Shown: positions 23,200 through 31,836, counted from the stretch's first letter. The stretch: DNA of 51,065 bases from Flavobacteriales bacterium BRH_c54 (GCA_000961845.1 LADZ01000013.1:1-51065), one strand, 5' to 3'. The notes: generated from the sequence alone by a model not told the origin. Translations and numbers: made by a program.

Positions 23200-23784
23200 A
23201 TGAATATCTTTAAGAAAAATAGACCTCAGAAATTGTCCGACAACGAGCTTATTGTAACATATAAGAGCAATGGAGATGGAATATATTTGGGTGAATTATA
23301 TAAAAGATATTCTCACTTGGTGTTTGGTGTTTGCCTTAAATACCTGAAAAACGAAACCGAATCTGAAGATGCAGTTTTGCAGATTTTTGAAAACTTAATG
23401 GAAGACCTTAAAAAGCATGAAATAGTGAACTTTAAATCATGGTTACATAGCGTTGCACGAAATCATTGCTTAATGCATTTAAGAAAAATGAAATCGGTGT
23501 TGAGAAAAGTAAACGAATATGAAGCAGCTTATGAACATGAAGAGACTTTTGCAGCTCCATTTGAAATAAGCGAAAAATTTGAGCAAGAATTAATATTAAC
23601 TGATTTAGAGAAAGCAATTGCAGTATTAAAAGAAGAACAGCGAATTTGTATTGAATTGTTTTTTCTGAAAGAAAAATGCTACAACGAGGTAGCTGAAGAA
23701 ACAGGTTACTCTGTAAAACAAGTAAAAAGTTACATACAAAACGGAAAAAGAAATTTAGCCATACAAATGAATAATTTGAAGTGA
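23200..23784 (+). CDS. ECF-type RNA polymerase sigma factor
   Basis: 194 residues. Region 2 spans about 25-95 (ELYKRYSHLVFGVCLKYLK, SEDAVLQIFENLMEDL, FKSWLHSVARNHCLMHLRK) and region 4 about 130-190 (EEQRICIELFFLKEKCYNEVA followed by the helix-turn-helix GYSVKQVKSYIQNGKRNL). There is no region 3, as in ECF sigma factors, and the region 2/4 linker is acidic. It is followed after 15 nt by a zinc-finger anti-sigma protein, so the pair is almost certainly one regulatory unit. Target promoters are not evident from this window. Confidence 0.92.
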   Translation: MNIFKKNRPQKLSDNELIVTYKSNGDGIYLGELYKRYSHLVFGVCLKYLKNETESEDAVLQIFENLMEDLKKHEIVNFKSWLHSVARNHCLMHLRKMKSVLRKVNEYEAAYEHEETFAAPFEISEKFEQELILTDLEKAIAVLKEEQRICIELFFLKEKCYNEVAEETGYSVKQVKSYIQNGKRNLAIQMNNLK

Positions 23785-23799
23785 ATAATTGAAAATGAT

Positions 23800-25224
23800 A
23801 TGAAAGAATTACATAACCATATATTTTCTGCAACCACATGCATTTCTAAAGAAACGATGATGAAGTATATTAAGCATCAGCTTTCTAAGAAAGAGTTGCA
23901 CGAGGTGGAAAAACACATGCTCGATTGTGATTTGTGTTCTGATGCGATGGCAGGAATGAAGTATGCCACAAATAGTGCTACTATTTTGGCTATTGATAAT
24001 AAAATCGACAATAGAATTGCAACCGGAGAGTCAAATCCTTTTTTTAGAGGAGGTTGGCTTATGGCAGCAGCATCTCTTGTAGCCATAATTTTTGGAGCGT
24101 ACTTTTTATTTAATTTGTTTGATGAGAATAAGTTTGCACAAAACGAAATGGCTGTTCATCAGCAAATAGAAGAAGAGCAAAATGACCCTGCTCCAACAGA
24201 GAATTATATTAAAGAAGAAAGAATTGATGAAGATAAGAAAGAAGTCGTTGATAGAAGTCAAAATAAAGATGAAGCTACTGAAGATAATACTTTAAAAATG
24301 GCAGAAACAGTAACTGAAAATTTAGAACAACCTATTCCACCAAGTGTTTTTGATAAGCCGGGTTATAGAGGAACGCCAAGTGATATAGATGATATTGAAA
24401 ATGATATAGTATTGGCAGATGAAGCTCCTGAAAGTATGGATGCAGAAGTTGTTGAGGAGGAGGTGTTTTCAAAAAATGACAAGAATGCTACTTATTACGA
24501 CAATGAAGTGTTGAATAACAATCAGCAAGTTATTTCATCAACTGTGACTTCTGAAGAAAGTGAACCTGATGTTGATAAAGTGGTGACGGAGAAACAAAGA
24601 AATGAAACCAATAGAAAAAAAGCAAAATTTGCTCAAGCACCAGCTGCTAAACAAGAAGCTGTAGCATCTGGAAATTCTTTGTCTGCCAGAATAACAGCTC
24701 AAAATACTTACTATCTGTATGATTATAAAGTGGTAGATTATGCTGTTGAATATCAGAATGAAGAAGATTTTAAGAAATTAGCTGAAACAGATGCTACTCC
24801 GGTTGATTTTCTTAACAAAGAGCAAAAAGCTGAAGCTGAAAAATCGTTAGACCAAACTGTAGTTAAAGAAACCTATAAAGATGTATTAGAAAGAGCTATT
24901 ATAAACTTCAAAAAGTTGGCATATAAAGAAGCTTTAATTGATTTTGAAATGATTCTTGTTAAACATCCAAAAGATGTAAATGCTTTGTTTTATGGGGCTT
25001 TATCAGAATATAATTTAAAGAATTATAAAAGAGCCTTAAGTAAACTTGATGCGGTTTTAAAAAATCCTCAAACAGAGTTTAATCAGGAAGCAAAATGGAA
25101 TAAAGCCCTTACATTAATAGAGCTGAAAGAAACAAGTAAAGCTAAAATATTGCTTCAGAAAATTATTGATGAAAAAGGATTTTACCAGCAAAGAGCTCAA
25201 GATAAATTGAAAACATTGAATTAA
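23800..25224 (+). CDS. Membrane anti-sigma factor with zinc finger and C-terminal TPRs
   Basis: 474 residues. The cytoplasmic N-terminus has the anti-sigma zinc motif H-x3-C-x2-C (His39, Cys43, Cys46; EKHMLDCDLC), which holds an ECF sigma at the membrane. One transmembrane helix follows at about 87-107 (GGWLMAAASLVAIIFGAYFL). A long acidic, low-complexity periplasmic linker (about 110-300) leads to TPR-like helices at the C-terminus (about 360-474: AIINFKKLAYKEALIDFEMI, YGALSEYNLKNYKRALSKLD). The TPR part could bind an envelope partner that controls sigma release. The plug-only protein upstream is a candidate partner by neighbourhood only. Confidence 0.85.
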   Translation: MKELHNHIFSATTCISKETMMKYIKHQLSKKELHEVEKHMLDCDLCSDAMAGMKYATNSATILAIDNKIDNRIATGESNPFFRGGWLMAAASLVAIIFGAYFLFNLFDENKFAQNEMAVHQQIEEEQNDPAPTENYIKEERIDEDKKEVVDRSQNKDEATEDNTLKMAETVTENLEQPIPPSVFDKPGYRGTPSDIDDIENDIVLADEAPESMDAEVVEEEVFSKNDKNATYYDNEVLNNNQQVISSTVTSEESEPDVDKVVTEKQRNETNRKKAKFAQAPAAKQEAVASGNSLSARITAQNTYYLYDYKVVDYAVEYQNEEDFKKLAETDATPVDFLNKEQKAEAEKSLDQTVVKETYKDVLERAIINFKKLAYKEALIDFEMILVKHPKDVNALFYGALSEYNLKNYKRALSKLDAVLKNPQTEFNQEAKWNKALTLIELKETSKAKILLQKIIDEKGFYQQRAQDKLKTLN

Positions 25225-25236
25225 AGACTTATTTTC

Positions 25237-25578
25237 TTACATAAATCCTAATTCAAACTTAGCTTCTTCACTCATCATGTCTTTGTTCCAAGATGGCTCC
25301 CAAACCATGGTAACTATACATGATTTTACTGACCAAAGTGCTTCAATTTTTTGGCGGACTTCTTCAGGTAAACTTTCTGCTACAGGACAAGAAGGGGATG
25401 TTAATGTCATTAAAATTTCGGCATTAAACTCCTCATCTAATTTAATTTCATAAATTAATCCCAATTCATAAATATCTACAGGAATTTCAGGGTCATATAC
25501 TGATTTAAGTACTTCTATAATTTGCAACTCCACATCTTGTTTGGAGAGTTGGTTGGTATGTTCTTTATTTTCTTCCAT
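25237..25578 (-). CDS. DUF59/MIP18-family Fe-S assembly protein (SufT-like)
   Basis: 113 residues from the ATG at 25578; a TTG further upstream would translate an intergenic repeat remnant. DUF59/MIP18 domain with SVYDPEIPVDIYELGLIYE and the conserved Cys in LTSPSCPVAESLP. In other bacteria SufT helps maturation of Fe-S proteins. It is the last gene of the suf operon, after sufE, and meets the anti-sigma/TPR gene tail to tail. The ending (VTMVWEPSWNKDMMSEEAKFELG) is the usual one for this family. Its exact partner proteins are unknown. Confidence 0.9.
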   Translation of the reverse strand: MEENKEHTNQLSKQDVELQIIEVLKSVYDPEIPVDIYELGLIYEIKLDEEFNAEILMTLTSPSCPVAESLPEEVRQKIEALWSVKSCIVTMVWEPSWNKDMMSEEAKFELGFM

Positions 25579-25602
25579 CTTTTTCAATTTATAAACTTTC
25601 AA

Positions 25603-26031
25603 CTAGGCCTTAGCTTGTGTATTGAATGCAATAGCATACATTCTAATTTGTTTTAACATTGATAATAATCCATTACTTCTGGTTGGCGACAAGTGTTCTT
25701 GTAATCCAATTTGATCTATGAAAAATAAATTGGCATCAATTATTTCTTGTGGGGTATGGTTGGAAAATACTCTAATCACTAACCCAACAATTCCTTTAGT
25801 AATAATAGCATCACTATCGGCAGAAAAAATTATTTTACCGTCTTTTAGTTCTGCATGTAACCAAACCTTACTTTGGCAGCCTTTTATTAAATTTTCGTCT
25901 GTCTTATATTGTTCATCAATCAACGGTAAATCTTTGCCTAATTCAATGATGTGCTCGTACTTATCCATCCATTCATCAAACAGAGCGAATTCTTCTATTA
26001 TTTCTTGTTGTATTTCTTTAATGGAGTTCAT
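25603..26031 (-). CDS. sufE: Cysteine desulfuration protein SufE
   Basis: 142 residues. It accepts persulfide sulfur from SufS and passes it to the SufBCD scaffold. The acceptor Cys is in LIKGCQSKVWL (Cys52), and the downstream IITKGIVGLVIRVFSNHTPQEI block is typical. It lies in the suf operon, but is separated from sufS by the four-helix-bundle cassette, whose right repeat ends just before this start codon. Any loss of read-through there would uncouple SufE from SufS. Confidence 0.95.
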   Translation of the reverse strand: MNSIKEIQQEIIEEFALFDEWMDKYEHIIELGKDLPLIDEQYKTDENLIKGCQSKVWLHAELKDGKIIFSADSDAIITKGIVGLVIRVFSNHTPQEIIDANLFFIDQIGLQEHLSPTRSNGLLSMLKQIRMYAIAFNTQAKA

Positions 26032-26050
26032 AAAGTTGAAAGTTAGTAAA

Positions 26051-26437
26051 GTTTATAAAGTTTTTATTAATCCTGAAAGAACCTTGGATATTTCTTCAGC
26101 AAGTTGATATTTTTCATCAAAACTTTCTTTAGAAATGGTGTTTAATTCTTTAGCCAAATAAAGCATAGAACGTACTTCTCCACAAGAACCTTTAGCAATA
26201 TATAAAAAGTATTTAAATTCATTATTGGATTTTCTTTCAAATCCTTCAGCAATATTATTCATAACAGAAACAGCAGCTCTTTGAATTTGGTCTTTAAAAC
26301 CAAAGTCTTTACTGCCAGCAAAATCTCTATAAATAAGTATAGAAAGTTGTTTAGCTTTTTGCCATGCAATAATATCTTCAAATCTATCTATTTTCATTTT
26401 TTACTTTCTAACTTTTTACTTTACAAACTTTATAAAC
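26051..26437 (-). mobile_element. Four-helix-bundle gene cassette with 12-bp terminal inverted repeats
   Basis: The cassette is bounded by GTTTATAAAGTT (26051-26062) and AACTTTATAAAC (26426-26437), exact reverse complements of each other. One end abuts the sufS stop codon; the other overlaps the stop of the enclosed gene. It holds a single gene and degenerate AAAGTT/AACTTT repeats inside the ends. The same ends flank a deleted copy at 10681-10858. No transposase is present, so mobility would need help from elsewhere. Calling it mobile is inference from duplicated ends and position. Confidence 0.65.
26053..26397 (-). CDS. Four-helix-bundle protein (S23/23S rRNA IVP family)
   Basis: 114 residues, full family length. 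Starts MKIDRFEDIIAWQKAKQLS, contains FKDQIQRAAVSVMNNIAEGFER and a third/fourth-helix region GSCGEVRSMLYLAKEL. All are hallmarks of the family first found in intervening sequences of 23S rRNA genes and related to the Avd accessory protein of diversity-generating retroelements. Biochemical function is unknown; the basic pentameric relatives bind nucleic acid. It sits inside the suf operon between sufS and sufE in the operon's direction, and so is probably co-transcribed, with no known link to Fe-S assembly. It is flanked by inverted repeats (see cassette). Confidence 0.9.
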   Translation of the reverse strand: MKIDRFEDIIAWQKAKQLSILIYRDFAGSKDFGFKDQIQRAAVSVMNNIAEGFERKSNNEFKYFLYIAKGSCGEVRSMLYLAKELNTISKESFDEKYQLAEEISKVLSGLIKTL

Positions 26438-27709
26438 TCACAATAACATTTTCAGTGCTCTTTCCAAAGCAAGTATAAAAGTATCAATTTCCTCTTTGGT
26501 ATTATAAAAAGCAAATGAGGCTCTTGCTGTTCCGGGAATATCAAAGCGATTCATTAGCGGTTCGGTACAATGGTGCCCGGTTCTAATAGCTATTCCCAAT
26601 TTGTCTATAATCATCCCAATGTCAGATGGATGTATGCCATCTACCAAAAAAGACAATACACTTGCTTTGTTGGCAGCTTCTCCTATTATTCTAACCCCTT
26701 CTATTTTCTTTATTTTTTCGGTGGCGTAGTTTAATAACTCATGCTCGTAAGCTTCAATGTTGGTGATACCAATCTTATTCATATAATCAATGGCAGCTGC
26801 TAAACCCAGTCCACCAACAATGTTGGGTGTTCCTGCTTCAAATTTATGAGGTAGTTCGTTGTAAGTTGTTTTCTCAAAAGTTACGGTTTTAATCATATCT
26901 CCACCACCTTGGTAGGGAGGTAACTCATTTAAAATGGCTTCTTTTCCATATAAAATACCTACACCTGTGGGGCCGAACATTTTATGCCCCGAAAAAGCAT
27001 AAAAATCGCAATCTAGCTCTTGAACATCAACTTTGGTATGAGGAACTGCTTGTGCTCCATCAATCAACACAAAAGCTCCAGCCGCTTTAGCCAATTTAAT
27101 AATTTCTTTAACAGGATTTATGGTTCCTAATGTATTGGAAACATGTGTTACAGTTACTAATTTTGTTTTAGGCGAAAGCAGTCTTTTAAACTCCTCCATC
27201 AATAATTCACCTTTGTCATTGATTGGAATTACTTTTAAAATAGCTTTTTTTTCTTCGCATAACATTTGCCACGGAACAATATTAGAATGATGTTCCATGG
27301 TGGAAATAATAATTTCATCGCCTGCCTGAATGTGTTTTTTTCCAAAGCTAGAAGCTACTAAATTCACGCTTCCTGTGGTACCGCTAGTAAAGATTACTTC
27401 GTGATGATGTTGGGCATTAATAAACTGTTGTATTGTTTTTCGGGCTTTTTCATAAGCATCGGTAGCCTCCTGACTTAAGGTATGAATTCCTCTGTGGATA
27501 TTGCTATTTTCGTGTTGGTAATAACGATTGATAACATCAATTACTTGTCGAGGTTTTTGCGAAGTAGCTCCATTATCAAAATAGATTAATGGTTTCCCGT
27601 TCACTTGGCGGTGAAGGATGGGGAAGTCTTTTCTAATTTCTTCTACATTTAACTTATATGTTGTTGCTTCCACAGTTTTTATTTTTATTCTTTTAACTCC
27701 ATTGTCCAC
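26438..27709 (-). CDS. sufS: Cysteine desulfurase SufS
   Basis: 423 residues; a PLP enzyme (NifS/CsdB group) that takes sulfur from cysteine for Fe-S clusters. The N-terminal core starts at VEEIRKDFPILHRQVNGKPL. The PLP lysine is in FSGHKMFGPTGVG, and the persulfide cysteine is in RTGHHCTEPLM. The ATG at 27709 overlaps the upstream unknown ORF by 25 nt and adds about 20 residues before the core; a GTG at 27673 is an alternative that avoids most of the overlap. The stop codon directly abuts the left repeat of the four-helix-bundle cassette. Confidence 0.96.
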   Translation of the reverse strand: MDNGVKRIKIKTVEATTYKLNVEEIRKDFPILHRQVNGKPLIYFDNGATSQKPRQVIDVINRYYQHENSNIHRGIHTLSQEATDAYEKARKTIQQFINAQHHHEVIFTSGTTGSVNLVASSFGKKHIQAGDEIIISTMEHHSNIVPWQMLCEEKKAILKVIPINDKGELLMEEFKRLLSPKTKLVTVTHVSNTLGTINPVKEIIKLAKAAGAFVLIDGAQAVPHTKVDVQELDCDFYAFSGHKMFGPTGVGILYGKEAILNELPPYQGGGDMIKTVTFEKTTYNELPHKFEAGTPNIVGGLGLAAAIDYMNKIGITNIEAYEHELLNYATEKIKKIEGVRIIGEAANKASVLSFLVDGIHPSDIGMIIDKLGIAIRTGHHCTEPLMNRFDIPGTARASFAFYNTKEEIDTFILALERALKMLL

Positions 27710-28038
27710 TTTAAATCTCCATTTGTTTCACTACAAATTTCAACACTACTTTTTTCAATATCAAAACTTAAATAAAATCTAATTTCTCTTCCTTTTATGA
27801 AATCAAGAAGTTCAGGGGATGTTAAACACATTTTATTAAACAATTCCTTGGTTTCTTTTAACTCAGATAGAGCAGTCTTTTTTGTAATGTTTTTAATGTC
27901 ACTCTTTAATGACCAACCGGTTACATCAAAATAATCATTTTGACACTTAAGAGTCAAGTCGCCAACTTTAAATGAATGTCCATCAGTTAACAATACAATT
28001 GCATTTTTAATTCTATGTTGCAATTCCTCTTTGTCCAT
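27685..28038 (-). CDS. Unknown 117-residue protein inside the suf operon
   Basis: Starts at the ATG at 28038 (a TTG at 28044 is less likely). I do not recognise the family. No signal peptide, membrane segment or cysteine motif typical of Fe-S factors is seen. The sequence is mixed alpha/beta with a Lys/Glu-rich middle (KKTALSELKETKELFNKM) and a beta-rich end (FYLSFDIEKSSVEICSE). It is placed between sufD and sufS, overlaps sufS by 25 nt, and is preceded by a TCACATT-type repeat spacer. The neighbours on both sides are standard suf genes, so this looks like a passenger gene or a lineage-specific accessory factor. Confidence that it is a real gene is moderate. Confidence 0.6.
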   Translation of the reverse strand: MDKEELQHRIKNAIVLLTDGHSFKVGDLTLKCQNDYFDVTGWSLKSDIKNITKKTALSELKETKELFNKMCLTSPELLDFIKGREIRFYLSFDIEKSSVEICSETNGDLKWTMELKE

Positions 28039-28061
28039 TATCAATTTAAAATTTTGTTCAG

Positions 28062-28125
28062 ACTTACATTAATTCTCACATTAAGTAATTCTCATATCTG
28101 CACATTTGCTCATTCACACATTAAA
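28062..28125. repeat. Degenerate TCACATT-type tandem repeat between sufD and the unknown gene
   Basis: Units such as CTTACATTAA, TCTCACATTAA, TCTGCACATT and TTCACACATTAAAC follow one another with small changes. Such arrays occur as intergenic repeats in Bacteroidota. No coding potential. Confidence 0.5.
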
Positions 28126-28128
28126 CAA

Positions 28129-29412
28129 TCACTCCAATTCTTCCTCAATTTTAGCATCAATATACTCGTGCAAGGTCTCAATAGATATTCTCTCCAAGGC
28201 ATCTTTAGCAAAAGCATTAATCATTAATTTTAAGGCTCCTTTTTTCGAAATTCCTCTCGATTGTAAGTAAAAAATCGCTTCTTCATCAATCTGTCCAGTT
28301 GTTGAACCATGGCTACATTTTACATCATCGGCATAAATTTCTAACTCAGGCTTTGAGTTTGCAGTTGCATTATCAGAAAGTAAAATATTGTTGTTTTGCT
28401 GAAAAGCATTAGTAATTTGAGCATCTTGTCTAACAAACACTTTTCCGTTAAATACTCCTGTTGATTCATCATCTAACACACCTCTATAAACCTCATTAGA
28501 ATTACAGTGTGGTTTTTTATGGTCAACTACGGTGTGATTGTCAATATGATCTTTGTTTTTCCCTAAATACAATCCGTTAAGGTTAGTTTCGCAGTTGGAC
28601 GCATCTACTTCAATGTTTAGGTTATTTCTTACCAACGCACCATTAAAGATAGCAGTATTGATGGTGAAATTACTATTAGCATCTTGGTAAACTTGTTCGG
28701 TAGCAATGCTAAAGTTATTTTCTTTTTTATCCTGAATTTTATTGTATTCTAAATGGGTATTTTCAGCAACAAAAAATTCTGAAACGTGGTTGTTAAAATT
28801 CTTTTCACCACCAACATTAATAAAAGATTCGATGATTTTTACCTGACTACCAGCATTGGCAACAAATAAATTTCTGCTTAGCGAAATCGTATTATTTCCA
28901 GTAGTAATGTTGATAATATGGAAAGGTTTTTCAACGATTTTGTTTTTAGCCACTTCCAAATAAATACCATCGGTATGAAAGGCATTGTTGAACGCTAAAA
29001 ATATTTCTTTTTTATCTTGAGTAAACTGATTGAAATGTTTTTTTAATCCTTCAAAATTTTGCTTTTTAGCGTGAGAAAGTGAAGTTAATGTAATGCCATC
29101 TACTGAAGTGAAATCAGATAAATCGGCAACTACATGTCCGTTAATAATTACCAATACTTGTGCATCCAAATTTGGAATTAAAAAATTGCTAACATCAATT
29201 TTCTCAGGTTGACCCAAGGTGTAGGTATTGTTTACAATTTTGCCCACACGTGTATATTTCCAATATTCTGTTTTAGAAGTAGGAAAGTCTAATTCGTTAA
29301 GTTCGTTTTTTGCATTATTTCGTAAGCCTTCAAAATAACCGTCTTCATTAAACTGAAGAGGTGATAATGTGGCTAAGAAAGTATCTTTTTTTGTTAGTTC
29401 TGCTGTTGTCAT
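28129..29412 (-). CDS. sufD: Fe-S cluster assembly protein SufD
   Basis: 427 residues. SufD pairs with SufB and SufC as the scaffold on which Fe-S clusters are built. N-terminal helical part with FPTSKTEYWKYTRVGKI; the central beta-helix holds the SufBD core. The C-terminal DDVKCSHGSTTGQIDEEAIFYLQSRGI is diagnostic, followed by LMINAFAKDAL. Length and architecture are normal. It follows sufC closely in the operon. On its 3' side a repeat spacer and the unknown 117-residue ORF separate it from sufS. Confidence 0.96.
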   Translation of the reverse strand: MTTAELTKKDTFLATLSPLQFNEDGYFEGLRNNAKNELNELDFPTSKTEYWKYTRVGKIVNNTYTLGQPEKIDVSNFLIPNLDAQVLVIINGHVVADLSDFTSVDGITLTSLSHAKKQNFEGLKKHFNQFTQDKKEIFLAFNNAFHTDGIYLEVAKNKIVEKPFHIINITTGNNTISLSRNLFVANAGSQVKIIESFINVGGEKNFNNHVSEFFVAENTHLEYNKIQDKKENNFSIATEQVYQDANSNFTINTAIFNGALVRNNLNIEVDASNCETNLNGLYLGKNKDHIDNHTVVDHKKPHCNSNEVYRGVLDDESTGVFNGKVFVRQDAQITNAFQQNNNILLSDNATANSKPELEIYADDVKCSHGSTTGQIDEEAIFYLQSRGISKKGALKLMINAFAKDALERISIETLHEYIDAKIEEELE

Positions 29413-29470
29413 TTTTGGAATGTTAAATTTTAAGTTTTGAATTTTAAATAATAGATGTGTAACCTAACAT

Positions 29471-30226
29471 TTATAATTCAACATTTTCAGATTTTATCCA
29501 ATCATATCCTTTTTCTTCTAATTCTATCGCTAATTCTTTTCCTCCGGATTTGACAATTTTTCCGTTGTATAATACATGCACAAAATCAGGAACAATATAA
29601 TCTAACAAGCGTTGGTAATGCGTAATAACAATCGTTGCGTTATTAGGCGACTTCAACTTATTTACTCCATTGGCAACAATTCTTAAGGCATCAATGTCTA
29701 ATCCTGAATCAGTTTCATCCAAAATAGCCAATTTAGGAGCTAACATTGCCATTTGGAAAATTTCGTTTCTTTTTTTCTCACCACCAGAAAATCCTTCGTT
29801 TACCGAGCGGTTAGCCAATTTAGTATCTAATTCTACCAAAGCAGATCTTTCTTTTACCATGCCTAAAAATTCTTTTGCAGAAACAGGCTCTTGGTTAAGG
29901 TAAGCTCTTTTTTCGTTGATTGCTGTTTTTAAGAAGTTGATATTGCTCACTCCCGGAATTTCTACCGGATATTGAAAAGCTAAAAACAACCCTTCTCTAG
30001 CTCTATCTTCAGGAGCTAAATCCAGTAAGTCTTTACCATCAAACTCCACTGAACCTTCAGTAACTTCAAACTCTTCTCTTCCAGCTAAAACAGAGGATAA
30101 GGTACTTTTTCCTGAACCATTTGGCCCCATAATAGCATGTACTTCACCTGCTTTTACTTCTAGGTTAATTCCTTTTAAGATTTCTTTACCATCAATACTG
30201 GCGTGTAAGTTATTTATTTTAATCAT
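29471..30226 (-). CDS. sufC: Fe-S cluster assembly ATPase SufC
   Basis: 251 residues, an ABC-type ATPase that drives conformational change in the SufBCD scaffold. Walker A is GPNGSGKST, the signature is NEGFSGGEKKRNE, and Walker B is KLAILDETDSGLDID. The SufC-typical FLAFQYPVEIPGVSNINFL lies between. It has no membrane domain, as expected. It lies between sufB and sufD. Confidence 0.98.
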   Translation of the reverse strand: MIKINNLHASIDGKEILKGINLEVKAGEVHAIMGPNGSGKSTLSSVLAGREEFEVTEGSVEFDGKDLLDLAPEDRAREGLFLAFQYPVEIPGVSNINFLKTAINEKRAYLNQEPVSAKEFLGMVKERSALVELDTKLANRSVNEGFSGGEKKRNEIFQMAMLAPKLAILDETDSGLDIDALRIVANGVNKLKSPNNATIVITHYQRLLDYIVPDFVHVLYNGKIVKSGGKELAIELEEKGYDWIKSENVEL

Positions 30227-30241
30227 TTCACTTATTTTTAT

Positions 30242-30275
30242 AGAACACGGATAATACTGATGTAACCGATGCTCA
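30242..30275. repeat. ACACGGAT-type intergenic repeat between sufB and sufC
   Basis: Short degenerate units GAACACGGATAATACTGATG followed by TAACCGATGCTC fill part of the 100-bp sufB-sufC spacer. The ACACGGAT/GATGTAAC words recall dispersed intergenic repeats known from Bacteroidota. Only one partial array is present here. Confidence 0.35.
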
Positions 30276-30326
30276 CTTATATTTATATTTTTGTTATCAA
30301 TAATTTTAAATTTCTCAGCCCTATTC

Positions 30327-31769
30327 TTATCCTACTGATCCTTCTAAACTAATTTCCAATAGTTTTTGAGCTTCAACAGCAAATTCCATTGGTAATTTAT
30401 TTAATACTTCTTTGGCGTAACCATTAACAATTAAATTAATCGCTTTTTCGGTATCTATTCCTCTTTGGTTGCAATAGAATATTTGGTCTTCGCCAATTTT
30501 TGAAGTGGTGGCTTCATGTTCTATTTTAGCAGTACTGTTTTTTGCTTCAATGTATGGAAAAGTATGTGCTCCACATTGATCACCCATCAACAATGAATCA
30601 CATTGTGTGAAATTCCTTGCATTGCTAGCATTTTTATGTATTTGCACCAGTCCTCGGTAAGAGTTGTTGCTATGTCCGGCCGATATTCCTTTAGAGATAA
30701 TGGTACTTTTAGTATTTTTTCCTAAATGAATCATTTTTGTTCCTGTATCAGCTTGTTGGTAGTGGTTGGTTACCGCTACTGAGTAAAATTCGCCAATAGA
30801 ATTGTCGCCTTTTAAAATACAAGATGGATATTTCCAAGTAACAGCAGATCCTGTTTCAACTTGTGTCCACGAAATTTTAGCATTCTTGTGGCAAATACCT
30901 CTTTTGGTTACGAAATTATATACACCACCTTTACCTTCTTTATCGCCAGGAAACCAGTTTTGTACCGTTGAATATTTTATTTCGGCATTGTCTAAAGCAA
31001 TTAGCTCAACAATAGCAGCATGTAATTGATTTTCATCTCGAGATGGAGCAGTACACCCTTCTAGGTAGCTTACATAACTTCCTTCATCAGCTACTACCAA
31101 TGTTCTTTCAAACTGTCCGGTGTTGGCTTCGTTTATTCTAAAATAAGTAGAAAGCTCCATAGGGCATCGTACTCCTTTTGGAATGTAGCAAAAAGAACCA
31201 TCAGAAAATACTGCGGAATTTAATGCAGCATAGAAATTATCAGAAGTTGGAACTACTGTTCCAATGTATTTTTTCACCAATTCAGGATGATTTTGAACAG
31301 CTTCGCTAAACGAGCAAAAAATTATTCCTAACTCTTTTAGTTTTTCTTGAAAAGAAGTTTTTACAGAAACTGAATCAAACACGAAATCAACGGCAACACC
31401 CGATAGTGCTTTTTGTTCATCCATAGAGATTCCCAATTTATCCATAGTAGCTTTCATTTCAGGGTCTATGTCTTCCCATTTTACATCTCCTTTGTTTTTA
31501 GGAGCTGAATAATAAGACAATGCTTGAAAATCAATCTTTGGGTAACGTACATGAGCCCATTCTGGTTCAACCATTTTTTGCCATGCTCTAAAAGCATTTA
31601 AACGGTATTCCAACATCCATTCCGGCTCATTTTTCTTGGCAGAAATTAAGTGTATCACCTCTTCGTTTAATCCGGGAGGAAGTTTATCTGCTTCAATGTT
31701 TGAAGTAAAGCCGTATTTATATTCTTTATCTTTTAATTCTTCTTTTAAATCGTCTTCTGTGTATGCCAT
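30327..31769 (-). CDS. sufB: Fe-S cluster assembly protein SufB
   Basis: 480 residues, normal length. Main scaffold subunit of SufBCD. Visible are [20 protein letters not shown] at the start, the core [19 protein letters not shown] with [29 protein letters not shown], and the cluster-site region near [20 protein letters not shown] and [19 protein letters not shown]. Second gene of the operon after the A-type carrier, with an intergenic palindrome in the 67-bp spacer before it. Confidence 0.97.
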   Translation of the reverse strand: MAYTEDDLKEELKDKEYKYGFTSNIEADKLPPGLNEEVIHLISAKKNEPEWMLEYRLNAFRAWQKMVEPEWAHVRYPKIDFQALSYYSAPKNKGDVKWEDIDPEMKATMDKLGISMDEQKALSGVAVDFVFDSVSVKTSFQEKLKELGIIFCSFSEAVQNHPELVKKYIGTVVPTSDNFYAALNSAVFSDGSFCYIPKGVRCPMELSTYFRINEANTGQFERTLVVADEGSYVSYLEGCTAPSRDENQLHAAIVELIALDNAEIKYSTVQNWFPGDKEGKGGVYNFVTKRGICHKNAKISWTQVETGSAVTWKYPSCILKGDNSIGEFYSVAVTNHYQQADTGTKMIHLGKNTKSTIISKGISAGHSNNSYRGLVQIHKNASNARNFTQCDSLLMGDQCGAHTFPYIEAKNSTAKIEHEATTSKIGEDQIFYCNQRGIDTEKAINLIVNGYAKEVLNKLPMEFAVEAQKLLEISLEGSVG

Positions 31770-31798
31770 TTTATTAGTTTAAAAGTTTAATGTTCAAA

Positions 31799-31829
31799 GT
31801 TTGAAGTTTATTAATATTGAACTTCAAAC
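31799..31829. repeat. Intergenic palindrome of the AAGTTTGAAGTTT type between sufA-like gene and sufB
   Basis: GTTTGAAGTT (31799-31808) and AACTTCAAAC (31820-31829) form a 10-bp inverted repeat, followed by CTGAAAC just as in the element at 12391-12428. Degenerate AAGTTTAATGTTCAAAG continues on its other side. Confidence 0.65.
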
Positions 31830-31836
31830 CTGAAAC

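Noticed and set aside
28062-28125. CRISPR-like array in the TCACATT spacer
   Set aside because: Units are short, degenerate and contiguous without constant-length unique spacers; no cas genes are present.
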